This document shows, piece after piece, positions 54,180 to 64,000 of a stretch of DNA of 64,000 nucleotides (positions within the stretch are counted from its first letter, which is position 1; every line of letters starts with the position of its first letter). Under the pieces are notes generated by a model. The model did not search any database and was not told the origin of the DNA. It saw only the letters and a list, made by a program, of their open reading frames with translations. The DNA lies in assembly GCA_905250125.1 (NCBI GenBank), contig CAJNOL010000079.1, positions 232,926 to 296,925 on the forward strand, read 5' to 3'. Origin of the DNA: Rotaria sordida (taxonomy: Eukaryota > Rotifera > Eurotatoria > Philodinida > Philodinidae). The translations under genes and the position numbers were made by a program.

Positions 54180-55557
54180 TCGAAATAGACTTGATTTTTC
54201 TCTATTATTATCTTAATAGTGATTAGAAAATTTTTGATAACTTGATATTCTCGATTTCTAAGAATGATTGTTACATTATATTCATATTGATCAATTTCAT
54301 AATAAAATATTTTTTTTTATTAACCCTAGTACTACCAGCTGGGATCATTTTTGAGCCCGACTCAAAAATCTCAACGTACACTAGAAAGATTTTGTTTCTT
54401 CCTGGTTTTGGAAGTAACTAGCATTTTCACGAATAGATATACATTATTGAATCTAAAAAGAAGTTCATTTGTTTTCTACATTATTACAAGCCTTCGGTGG
54501 AATAACATGTCTTCAATATACAACAAACATATAACACGAAAGGGGTATAAGCTAAATTTTCGAAACTGTAATGCAATGAGTCATTTGCTATTCCAACTGA
54601 ATATTTCAGATCCATTAAAAAACATTTTTTTGAAATGATTTTGAGCTATCCAATTAGAATGCTAGATGATTCATTCAATTGATTGAAGGTTGACTTATCT
54701 CTTTTTCTTGTTTCATATTTATTGAGTAATGAGGTCATTATATCATATTAAAGCTGTGTAATGGTATAGAAAAAAAATGAACTGTTTTTTAGGTTCAACA
54801 ACATATATCTACATCTATCTATTAGTAAGGGATGCTAGTTGCTTCCAAAAACCAGGAAAAAATAAAATCTTTCTAGTGTATTTTGAAATTTTTGAGTCCG
54901 AGTCAAAAATGACCTAGGCTGATAGTGCTAGAGTTAATAAGCGTTGAATTGTTTCAAAAAATTTCACATCTATTCATTTTATGAACTATTTCATAAATAA
55001 AATCATTTAAATATTTTCCAATTGTACAAACAATTATCCAAATAATCGTATTTTCCCCAACGAAGTAATTGTTTATGTTATCTAAATTAAAATAAAGATC
55101 ATCATCATTAATAATTGTTATAAATTTGTATGATCAGTTAAATTAATTCCATATTTAAATACTTTTTATTGTCAATGTAAAATTCGTCACTAAGCATGAG
55201 AAAGTTTTTTAAACGAATTATTCCTATTTGTTCATTAATAAAAAAAACAATAATCTGGTGAATTTACGAAATAATATGTTATCATTCCATTTACAATAGG
55301 ATCTTCACTTGTTGGATTTACTTGAAATATAATCGTATCAGGTCGAATTAATTTACTTATATGAATCAAATAGTAATCTTTACGAAATTTCGATTCATGA
55401 TTATTGCGATCAATAATATATCGAATTATTCTATTTGTTCAATTCTTTTCTTTATTACTATTATCAATTGCTATAATATCATATTGTAATTCTGATTAAT
55501 GATATTCTCTATCAACTTTATCATGTAATGTAATTGAAACAAGACGTGAATTTAATA
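54180..55557 (-). pseudogene. Cadherin-repeat pseudogene split by MITE J
   Basis: Minus-strand sequence from 55557 reads SRLVSITLHDKVDREYH, stop, SELQYDIIAIDNSNKEKN, stop, IIRYIIDRNNHESKFRKDYY (decayed DxNDHxPxF linker), LIRPDTIIFQVNPTSEDP, GMITYYFVNSPDY, and after a shift INEQIGIIRLKNFL. The pattern IIFQV..DxD..NG.ITY..V followed by G.I.L is an extracellular cadherin repeat. YFVGENTIIWIIVCTIGKYL then looks like the start of a second repeat. Beyond element J, YEIDQYEYNVTIILRNREYQ may be its continuation. At least two stops and several frameshifts mark it as dead. No intact cadherin gene is in the window. Confidence 0.65.
54324..54933. mobile_element. piggyBac-like MITE J (610 bp) with TTAA target duplication
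   Basis: Flanked by TTAA at 54320-54323 and 54934-54937. Ends CCCTAGTACTACCAGC and, inverted from the right, CTCTAGCACTATCAGC, continuing as inverted blocks CTCAAAAAT, TACACTAGAAAGATTTT, CCTGGTTTT and AACTAGCAT for about 160 bp per side, with weaker symmetry to the centre. No coding; the frame 54351-54638 is spurious. It is inserted in cadherin pseudogene sequence. Confidence 0.85.
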
Positions 55558-55889
55558 CAATAATATATAAATAAAACAAAAAGAAGATATTTATGTCTAC
55601 GAAAACAAGATAACAAATCTGTATGACAAATAAAAAGAAATGATTGTGTTTCATCATTAGTATGATTTAATTTCATATATATTTTATCCATTAATTGTCA
55701 AGCATTATTTATTAATAATAATATGCAAATATAACATGACCGCAATTCTGACACCACAAGAGTGGAGAGGATCAAAATTTAGGACCAGTATTTTATAATG
55801 TTCCTTACGTAGTTTTATCTGCAAAACAATAAAACTGACTTTCATATCTCATTAGAATCGTTAAAGGTTATACTTTAAAAGTATAGCTC

Positions 55890-56502
55890 GGGTTTATTGA
55901 GACTTTATTCAATTGCTGCGAAGAGCAATTTTAATTGAAGTTTATGTCAGAATCGAACTTTTCTGAGTCTGTATCTAGCTGCTTTCTCTGAATTAACCAC
56001 TCTCGTACTAAAAAAAAACATATATTCGAAATCAGCACAGAGAACTAAGTCGATGTATAGGCGTTTCAAAATATTTTAAAAATTTTTCTTTGCTTCTAAA
56101 AAATTTTTGCAGTGTTTCCTCAGGATTCGATCAAAAGGTCACTTTACTCACAATACCCCTCTAATTATGCAAAAAAGGTCGTGCATGAGCGGCATGCTTG
56201 TATATTCAGATAAAAAAGATAATTATTGACTAATCACAGCATTTTAAGCAAATTGATTTTTCGACCTAACTTCAAGGAATTAGGACGAAACTCTCGAGCA
56301 AAATAAAAGTTCTTAAAATATTTTGAAAACATCTATACGTCGACTCAGTTTTCTGTGCTGATTTCAGATATATGTTTGTTTTGAGTACGAGAGGTAAATT
56401 CAGGGAAACCAACCATATACAGGCTTACAAAAGACCGATTCTGGCATAAATTTCAATAAAAACCAGTTTTCCCAGCAACAAAATAAAATATCAATAAACT
56501 AG
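55890..56502. mobile_element. Hairpin MITE K
   Basis: The arms 55890-56090 and 56290-56502 are inverted copies. Shared blocks are GTTTATTGA at the ends, then TTTATG(T/C)CAGAATCG, CTCTCGTACT, GAAATCAGCACAGA and TTCAAAATATTTTA. The unpaired centre (about 200 bp) has no gene. No TTAA at the ends, so it is a different family from C, H and J. Confidence 0.75.
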
Positions 56503-57891
56503 ACGCACTGTCCAACCACATATAAAAAAAAGAAAAAACAAACCTGTTTCAATTTTGTATTTTCGACAAGTTACAATGACTAGCATATAAGTACTTCAAC
56601 TTCTTGAATTATTTTCATCTTTAAATTCTTCATATCTTTAATAGTCATTTTATGAGCATTTGTTTTGATATATTCCCATAAAGAGAAATCCAATAGCCTT
56701 AAGTCTAGTGACCGTAAAGGTCATGAGATTGGCCCATCTCTTTAGAACCACTAATCGACAAACTTATCAATCAGCCAGAAGCAAATTGTCTTCAAACAAA
56801 GTGTTGATGATAGAGCACGTCGGGCTCAAAATTTTCGAATTCGGATCCAGACTCGAACTCAACTGAATCGCACTTTGATAATCTCAATGAAATTTTCTAA
56901 TCGAAATTGAAGACTAAAACCCATCGAGTCCGAAATTTTCGGACTCCGACTTGGTTAACAAAAACTTTCAAACTCACATTCAGACCTGCAATCAATTCTA
57001 TTAGAGATCAACTCGACAGGTTCTATCTCGAAATGTTCTCCTTATCAGGTAATTTGATTTTGTGGGCTTTATTTAAGAAAAAAAACTCAAATAATTATCA
57101 TAATTAGTTTTCGAATCGACAAAAAAAAATTTTTCGATGAATTAAAAAAGATTTTTAACAGATTACACAAATATTGTAGAACATCTTTTCTTATAATGCA
57201 ATATTTTTTCTTCTCTTTCTAATCTTCATTTTGTTCGTACTGATTCAAAAACTGGTTTACATATATTAAAAATCGTTGATAAAATCTTTCAAATTTTTTC
57301 ATTATGTTTACAAATAATAACAATTGTTAATGACGGTCATCTTTTACCAGGCTTGCTTCATTAGAATAACTTTCTTTTAATGTATTATCCAAATGTAGCT
57401 GATAACTTACAATTGAATGCAATTTTTCAAATAAAACTTTATCTACAAACAAATTGAAATAATGAAAAAATTAAACTATTAATTGTATTCAATGTTAAAC
57501 TTCTTAGTAAACTTATTACATTATGTATAACAAGTAGAAATAAATATTATTTCTTATTCATAACAGGAAAAATAATCATAGTAACTTACGTCTTCAAGTA
57601 TAAATACATGTTATTCTACATTCATTATTGTCAACGTGTTTTATTTTTCTTTCAATAAAAACTGATAATAAAAAAAAAATTACTATTAACAATAATTCAA
57701 TTTATTGACAATAGAATTGTATTCAGAAAGATTCAGTGCGATTTCTAGATGTTATCATAGTTAATTTAGATCTCGAGTAGAGTAACATGACAAATGTCTA
57801 TTTTCAACGACTGTGATTCTTCATGCGTTCGGCGAATACGTAAGATTCACGTCATTTTACACTCGCATTGTTTTTTTTTTTGGGAAGTTAC
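56503..57891. other. Non-coding stretch with TCGGACTCGA-type motifs and relic coding
   Basis: 56820-56960 contains repeated variants of CGAGTCCGA/TCGGACTCCGA, also seen near 43805-43930 and 54005-54125, which suggests a degenerate dispersed satellite. 57270-57560 has AT-rich, codon-like plus-strand pieces (IFQIFSLCLQIITIVND) with stops. No intact gene. Confidence 0.35.
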
Positions 57892-58798
57892 TTTAAGATC
57901 AGTAAAATAAATGACATGGTCAGTAAGTGAGATAAATATATAATCAGTCAATTTAATGATTGATCAGTAAATTATTTAAACGATCAGTTATTAATTAATT
58001 AGGTTTGTAAATAAATTTAAAAATCAGTAAATATAATTTATTAACAATCGATTACATTAAAGGATCAGTATAAAAATTGGAATAGATATAGAGTGAATCA
58101 CTTTTTTTCTTTGTCCTCAGCTATTCTAAATGTGTTCTCGTTCTTTTGACCTATTCTTTTAATCTACTTTTAACCTACACATTTTGTGAATAAGAGGAAT
58201 CATTGTTTTAATTCTAATTATTGTCCATTGTCTAAAACAAAGGAAAAGAAGCTTCTCGCCTTCTTCTCTCGTCACTGTCTTTAGCTATCCCATGTATAGG
58301 GTGGGTGTGGGTGTGTATAAACTCTTTCTCGATACCCACACCCACACTCACAGCCACAGTTACACCCACCCATACTCTATTCGTTTGAAATATTGTAAAA
58401 CACCATCAGCAGCAAAAACAGTTTCAATCGGTGAGAAAAGAAAAAGAGGGAGACCAACAAAGGCTAAATCTGCTTTCTTGATACAATAATTTGATTTTCT
58501 TTTTCTTTTTTTTTCAATTGCTGTTAAAATTTCTCTTAATTATGTGGCTTTTTAATTTTGTTAAATTTATTTTCTACTGGTAAAACTTATCTTTCTACCG
58601 ATAACTTTTGTATTTTTCACTGGCCAAATTTGTATTTCTTACTGATACAAGCTGGAATTTTTTACTACTACTTTATTTAATAAACCGATCATCTTACAAT
58701 TAATTACTGCTAATTTCAGTACTGACCGTTTCATATTTATACTGATCATTTACATATTTTTTTACTGACCATTTCATCTATTATACTGACCACTTAAA
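57892..58798. mobile_element. Element L with multiple inverted subterminal GATCAGTA repeats
   Basis: The left 190 bp contain about seven copies of (G/A)(G/A)TCAGTA spaced 20-40 bp; the right 240 bp contain the inverse (TACTGATC/TACTGACC) at similar spacing. The outermost 30 bp are inverted copies (TTTAAG-ATCAGTAAAATAAATG versus TTTAAGTGGTCAGTATAATA). Repeated subterminal motifs are typical transposase-binding arrays of hAT, CACTA and Mutator-like elements. The interior has a plus-strand piece ending GEKRKRGRPTKAKSAFLIQ with an AT-hook (KRGRP), possibly a transposase N-terminal remnant, and a (CACACC)-rich microsatellite at about 58336-58372. Confidence 0.65.
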
Positions 58799-59259
58799 TA
58801 GTAGTCTTCTTTTTCTATTTCGATGAAACACTCAAACGTTTATCGAATGACTCTTTGATTTTCTTAGCTGGCTGTTGTTTCGTATTGAAATGATGATTTT
58901 TATTCAGGAGTAGAACTTTTTTTAAATAACTATCCAAGTTTCTGTTACTCCTCATGATGAAATGAATGTGAGAAAACAACTTCGATGCAATGCTGCCAAT
59001 TACAGCGTGTAAATAATCGATGACAGAAAGTTGTCGAGCGTAATATGAATGTTAAACGTCAGTGTAAAAATAAAATGTTGCTTTTCGTGTCTTTTTTCTT
59101 GATGAATAACACAATTGTGAAAACTGTCGATACATTATTACTTTTATTAAACAACAAACAATGATCGAATAGAGAAAAGATTCTGACAACTAACACTTTA
59201 TTTCAATGTTTAAAAGAAGGGAAACGTTTATTACATGAATAAATACAACGAAACGAGAG

Positions 59260-59800
59260 CTAATAATGAAGTATGTATGACCCTTTTCCACGACCATTAT
59301 ATCTAGAGTGAGGCTGGAGATTGAGAAGAATGGTTTCAAAGAGACGATTGCCGATCTCTGTGTATAGATTGCGTTGATTTTTGGCAACTCTGTCACGTGT
59401 ACGAGCTGCATCCAAACCCTTGAAGTATCCTGTGCAGTTCGATTTAAGACGTGCGGTATTAGCAGCATTTTTGAAATATGCCACTTCTTCTTTTCGTTCT
59501 CCTAAGAAATATGTGAAGGAAGCATTTTTGCTTAGTTGCGTAATGGCTGCTTGTATTTGCTTGGCGTATAATTGGACCAAGGTGCTATTGGCACATAGTC
59601 TCGATTCTTTTGTGTTGCCATAACCTCTACCTCCGATTTGACCACCATGATGATTACCACCACCTACTCGTCCATAGCTGACAAAACCACCAGCTGAGAC
59701 CAATCCAAAACATACCTATAAGCAACAAATGATAAAGATTTTACTACCAGCATGCATTAAAGAAACTTACGAGAGCGATGAGAACGACGAGTTTAACCAT
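59260..59800 (-). CDS. Small secreted protein, unknown family
   Basis: Two exons, 59771-59800 and 59260-59715, give 486 nt (161 residues plus stop). The first exon plus the start of the second encode a classic signal peptide, MVKLVVLIALVCFGLVSA, with predicted cleavage after SA. The mature part begins with a Gly/His-rich segment (GRVGGGNHHGGQIGGRGYGN), followed by a helical, basic region with two Cys (C58-type in ESRLCANST and C103-type in KSNCTGYF) that could form one disulfide, and potential N-glycosylation sites (NST, NAS, NCT). A TATA box lies 48 bp upstream of the ATG, which fits a highly or inducibly expressed gene. No homologue is recognised; candidates include cuticle/mucus or antimicrobial-type peptides, but nothing proves a role. 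Confidence 0.8.
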
Positions 59801-59847
59801 CTTATTGTGATTGCTTGTTGTGTATTAGATAATGTTTGTGTATGCTG

Positions 59848-59855
59848 TATTTATA
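59848..59855 (-). promoter_or_regulatory. TATA box of the secreted-protein gene
   Basis: GTATAAATAC on the minus strand, 48 bp upstream of the ATG at 59800. The spacing would place transcription start about 20 bp before the ATG. It is the clearest core promoter in the window. Confidence 0.65.
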
Positions 59856-59859
59856 CGCT

Positions 59860-61149
59860 AGCCATTATCTATCTGAGGATTGACGAGAAGGAAAAAAAAG
59901 AAAAAGAATGTACTTTCCTCGCTTCATCGCATTTAGCACACGCCCCATAGAAAAGGTGAGAGAGCAATATTATAGTTTTATTACTCATTGTTGATTTGTT
60001 TTTTTTTTCTTATTTCGATGTGAAATCACTGAAAAAAAGTGCCTCAACTCAACATAAACATATGGTTCTTTTCGAGAAATAGAACCCATCTATTATTTGC
60101 ATGCTAATCAATAGATCAAAATCAAATATGTACTTCTTGTGTATATCGTAGGTAAAATTCTATGCCAGAAGGACGTACTTTTGTGTGAGCAAAAAATGAG
60201 TCACATACAATAGTTCCTCACTCAATGATAAGACATTGCTTTTGTGTGCGATGAGTCAGCCAAACAAATGGATTACTACTCTCATTATATTTTCTCTCTC
60301 GACATTATCATTGAATTGATCATATCTAAGAATAAAAGCCTATCAAACAAACGATAGTTGCGTAGTGATCCGTTTCAAATTACGAAAATAAATCAGCATC
60401 ACATGTTTCATCATTGAGTAGGATCAATTCAAAAAAAAATGCCAGTGTAGCTCCTTTGGTGCTGAATCTGTAACTCACATATTCCATTTAAAGTAGCAGA
60501 TAATTTAGTATGAATTGTTTTTTAATGTAATGAAGTATATTTTAATGCTCGGTACAAATAAAGTGAAACGATCATACGTTGACAGAATGAGATATTTATT
60601 TGCTTAATTATAGTGATTAACATTACTAATAAAATATAAAATTTTTTTTTTCAAATCATTTTGGGTATGATGAAATTGTTATCGATTCTTTAATGTATAC
60701 AACTAAATACAATGTTGATTAGTTTATGATAAAAAATTCATTTTCTTTTTCATCAAATAACAATATTCTTATTTTTATGATATAATGAAGAAAAAAATCA
60801 TTTGATAACTGTTGAAATAGATGCACTAATAAATGACTATATTGATATTTCTCACGAATTGAAACAGTTATAGATAGATGCTGAAGTACTTATTACGATA
60901 ATAAAAAAAACAGGTCAAAGCAACAAAGTATATAGAAAGAAGAAAAAGAATTAATGTCTCTTCTTTATCAATGTTAAATGATCATTTCATAATAATAATA
61001 AATAGTTTATTTAATTAGATATTTTAAATAAATCAATATAACAGAACGTTAGTACTTTTTATATGTAACATACTTGTATCCCATCTAAAAATTTTAGCCA
61101 ATTTAATGACTTTTCAAGTGATTATTCATTAAGAAATGCTTGAAAACAC
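59860..61149. other. Non-coding stretch upstream of the secreted-protein gene
   Basis: Upstream regulatory region of the secreted-protein gene, then AT-rich filler. No gene or pairable repeat seen. Confidence 0.4.
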
Positions 61150-61787
61150 ATTAAATACACAAACTGATATATATAGAAGTACTAATAATTTGCATACAAT
61201 GTTATTGACTGCATGATATGATCAACTTCCTCTAATGATCGATGTCTTTCTAAGTTTCATTTTTCTGACGAGACAAATCCTCCTAATCAGTTCAATATTG
61301 GATATATTTTCTAACTAGATGTTTAAATAAAGTCATATTATCACTACGATTATTTCGTAATAGATAGCAAAAGCAATCAGTAAATAAAATAAATTTATTT
61401 CTTTTGTCTATATCTCAAAATTTAAATGAGTTATGGCTTTACCTTTTACTATTGTACATCTTTATATATGGCAGGAATCTGTGCCATAGTAAGACGGAAA
61501 TAATAAGGCTATAACTCGTTTAATTCGTCAAGTATGGACAAAAGAAAAGAAATATTCTATTCGCTGATTGCTTTTAGTATCTGTACAGCGATCTTAAGGT
61601 CTTCTTAAGCATCTTATTAGAAATTACATCCAATATTGAACTGATTAGCTGAATTTTCTTCGTCAGACGAATGAAACTTAGAAAGATATCGATCATTACA
61701 GGAAGTTACTCATACCATGCAGTCAATAGTATTGTATGAAAAACTCTCAGTATTTCTGTATTACATCAGCTTATGTATTGAAATAAT
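61150..61787. mobile_element. Hairpin MITE M (about 640 bp)
   Basis: A near-complete palindrome. Paired blocks include CATACAAT with TATTGACTGCATG, TTTCTAAGTTTCAT, AATCAGTTCAATATTGGAT, AAAAGCAATCAG, and the inner pair TTTCTTTTGTC with GAGTTATGGC. No coding sequence and no TTAA ends. Confidence 0.8.
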
Positions 61788-62739
61788 ATTCACAAATGTT
61801 TCTCTTCCTATAATTCAATTTTATTTCTTTTTCACAATATAGTGAATAAGACGATGATACTGGACGAAGTTCACTTCTTGGATTTTCATCATTTATTTGA
61901 CTATGAATAATATAGAGACTCTGTATACTATATATGTATATTTATTTTATTTGAGGCATACTATACACAGAAGAAGTCAACTTTATTGATGAAACGTTAC
62001 ATAAAATAAATATAATAATAGAAAGAGAATTTATCAATGTTAATTCAATTCAATAATCTCTTTTCTTCTCAAGTCAATGATAGTGACTTACATATTGAAC
62101 TTAGACGAACAATTCTGCTTTTCATATTAGATGTAAAGTTTTTGAAAGAAAAAGTCAACTCAGCTCAGCTCACTAATGAATCACATTCACATCTTTTAAG
62201 TTAGGCTAAATAAAAAATCTTGACCTTTTCCAAAAAATAGTTCGTTCATTCAAGTGCACAACTATATTTTCGTTGTGTCTCAATATCTCTTATTTGGGTT
62301 CTCTACTTTGATAGCTAATTTGTCGTTGTCCAAGAATTATCTGAATAAGGCAGTTAATTATACTTAGTTTTTTTTTTTCAGTTAACTTATAAGTTGATCA
62401 TGCAGATTAAATAACAAGTCAAATCTAACTATATTTGACGGTGAAAATACTTTCTAAACACATTATGTGATCATAAGTGCTTGTAAGCAGAATAGATCTG
62501 AAGACTTCTAGATGCAATGTAGTCTATTACTCGGTCATAATGAGATAACTAGAATGATTGGATGAATGTCGTACAAAATAAAACGAAGTTTATTCTTCAG
62601 ATATGAACCAAAATCTATTATATGACGCGTTAGTTTTAACATTACCTTTAGAATATCTAAGGGCCATAGATCGATTCAGATGTAATTTATACCAGAAAAA
62701 TTGATTTGATTTTTTGTAAAGATTCCAGTACACTCAAAA
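61788..62739. other. Gene-free stretch
   Basis: AT-rich with no open frame of interest and no pairable arms. Confidence 0.4.
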
Positions 62740-63090
62740 AAATTGTTAGCATAATCTCTGCGGGATTAAAATGTAAAACACAATGTAGTTTCTGTTGCTA
62801 ATCACAAGTAAATTGTTTTATTCGATCTATTTTGGGACACATTTCTACAGCATCTTTTTATCTAATTCTCCAGAAACGAAATAAGAAAGAGTAGTTCATT
62901 TATTATAACGAGATGTTACTGCTATACAATCGTTGATCGTATATCAACAACATCTGTGACGATCTGTCGATTGCATTTGCCATGATCCATGACGTTTTCA
63001 TGATGATGTCTGGTATAGTATGTGATGGAGGAGGAGGAGTACAAATTTATATCCTATATACTTCAGTACTCCTTTCAGATCGTACTTCAC
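62740..63090 (+). repeat. Dispersed repeat family R1, copy 3
   Basis: Begins GTTAGCATAATCTCTGCGGG then ATTAAAATG, with GTATATCAACAACATCTGT, a GGAGGAGGAGGAG tract and CTCCTTTCAGATCGTACTTC, in the same order as copies 1 and 2. It is the longest copy and holds about 130 bp absent from copy 2. The frames at 62982-63216 are spurious. A run of about 22 C follows at 63181-63202. Confidence 0.65.
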
Positions 63091-63336
63091 AAAACTCATC
63101 TATTTCTAAAACAACGTTCAACCTCCCCCAAATTCGGCCAACCTCAACAAAAATCTTCCGATCGGTCTCCTAAGCCCTCGACCCCCCCCCCCCCCCCCCC
63201 CCACCTTGTGAATTGAATTTCACCAGTTTATCCTTAAAATCGACATCTTATATCATCGTATAATAATATGCGATTTATAGAAAGTCTTTATAAATATTTA
63301 AATTTAATAAAAAAAAAAAAGAAAGAAAGAATATTT

Positions 63337-64000
63337 TTATGCAATAGATTCATGTAAACTTATTGTTGTAGTTGCTACTGATTTGATTTGATAAAAAGCA
63401 ACATAATGAAGATTTCTTCTAGGACAAAGAATTTGATATATTTGTATACGAAAACTTCTTGTTGAAATATAATATATATAAAAACTAGATACTGGATTTG
63501 TATAAAATAATATTGAACATACAACATGATAAAGAAAAAAATATGATGTTTGATTACGATCATTTCTATTGAATAAAACATAATAAGATTGTTCAATACA
63601 ATATGGAATTGATGATAATATAATTGCTAAAGATAATAATAGAAGCATACGAGATAGTTGTTTATCACTATTCATCATTCCATAATGATTTTTTCTTCTA
63701 CTAATTATTCTTAATTGTTTGAGTGTTAAGAAACCAAATACTGAAAGAAAAATAATTGGTATTATACCATGAAGCAATATTTGAAATGTATATAAATAAT
63801 AATATGAATAAATAGATGATGAAATGGTACAATATCCTGCTTTTGAAGCACCATAGTATTTAATTATCGGAATATTATGTAATCCAAATAAACAGATAAG
63901 AAATAAAATAATTAATTTTGCTCGTTTTCTTGTTGTTATTAATTTTCTAAGACGAACTTCTCGTGATGATATTAAATATCGATCTAACATAGCTAAACAA
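63337..64000 (-). CDS. Rhodopsin-like (class A) GPCR, C-terminal part
   Basis: Partial; the 5' end lies beyond position 64000. The visible frame begins CLAMLDRYLISSREVRLRKL, where DRY is the class A motif at the end of TM3, followed by a basic intracellular loop 2. TM4 is KLIILFLICLFGLHNIPII, TM5 about FQILLHGIIPIIFLSVFGFL, then a basic loop 3 (LRIISRRKNHYG), TM6 about MLLLLSLAIILSSIPYCI, and TM7 FLYHVVCSILFYTNPVSSFY with an NPxxxFY variant of NPxxY. Then a short tail ends in ISLHESIA. A Cys in loop 2 (GYCTISS) would pair with TM3. The ligand is unknown; it looks like the neuropeptide-type receptors expanded in rotifers. No intron in the visible part. Confidence 0.88.
   Translation of the reverse strand, partial: CLAMLDRYLISSREVRLRKLITTRKRAKLIILFLICLFGLHNIPIIKYYGASKAGYCTISSSIYSYYYLYTFQILLHGIIPIIFLSVFGFLTLKQLRIISRRKNHYGMMNSDKQLSRMLLLLSLAIILSSIPYCIEQSYYVLFNRNDRNQTSYFFLYHVVCSILFYTNPVSSFYIYYISTRSFRIQIYQILCPRRNLHYVAFYQIKSVATTTISLHESIA

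Noticed and set aside
54351..54638. 95-codon plus-strand frame
   Set aside because: Inside the piggyBac-like MITE J.
59381..59950. Plus-strand frames over the secreted-protein gene and its promoter
   Set aside because: Antisense to a gene with signal peptide, splice sites and TATA box.
63181..63202. Poly-C run, with poly-G runs at 9906 and 38511
   Set aside because: Homopolymers of this length are prone to assembly or sequencing error and show no telomeric periodicity.

Overview
This 64 kb window is animal nuclear DNA. It is AT-rich (roughly 30% G+C by eye), its genes are split by short GT/AG introns (about 50-80 bp) plus a few multi-kilobase ones, and its gene content is metazoan: an ERM/FERM protein, ERMARD, GK5, mevalonate kinase, SLC66A2 and a rhodopsin-like GPCR. 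The ARM-TIR gene, the RING/TRAF-type zinc-finger gene, a cadherin-repeat relic and a DDE transposase relic together suggest a rotifer, probably bdelloid. That placement is an inference. There are assembly gaps at 20636-20735 and 45397-45406.

Layout, left to right. (1) 1-5401: 5' half of an ERM gene (minus), whose 2.6 kb intron holds a hairpin element and a dispersed repeat. (2) 9023-14959: Tctex-type dynein light chain and, 169 bp upstream on the same strand, a six-exon manganese-type CDF transporter. (3) 16370-21427: no host gene; a 2.4 kb long-TIR element and a piggyBac-like MITE. (4) 22197-27739: ERMARD homologue, 17 exons, with a MITE in intron 6. (5) 28826-32048: GK5 homologue. (6) 32496-33925: two hairpin elements. 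(7) 34015-34995: intronless mevalonate kinase. (8) 36686-38264: SLC66A2. (9) 38265-44940: gene-poor, ending in broken plus-strand coding pieces. (10) 45016-47773: RING/TRAF-type gene (plus) facing an ARM-TIR gene (minus). (11) 49260-58800: a graveyard of pseudogenes and nested transposons. (12) 59260-59800: a small two-exon secreted protein. (13) 61150-63090: another hairpin and another repeat copy. (14) 63337-64000: C-terminal half of a GPCR.

For the six complete multi-exon models whose splice sites I assigned by hand (CDF 1335 nt, ERMARD 1896 nt, GK5 1698 nt, SLC66A2 768 nt, ARM-TIR 2100 nt, secreted protein 486 nt), the summed exon lengths are divisible by three and the frames join without stops, which supports them strongly. 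Almost all intact genes lie on the minus strand. They do not form one pathway: the left half is housekeeping, while the right half has signalling or immune-type genes in transposon-rich DNA. I found no CRISPR array, prokaryotic operon or clearly new enzymatic system. The most notable features are the density and diversity of palindromic DNA elements (thirteen in 64 kb, three with piggyBac-type ends) and the convergent RING/TRAF and ARM-TIR pair.
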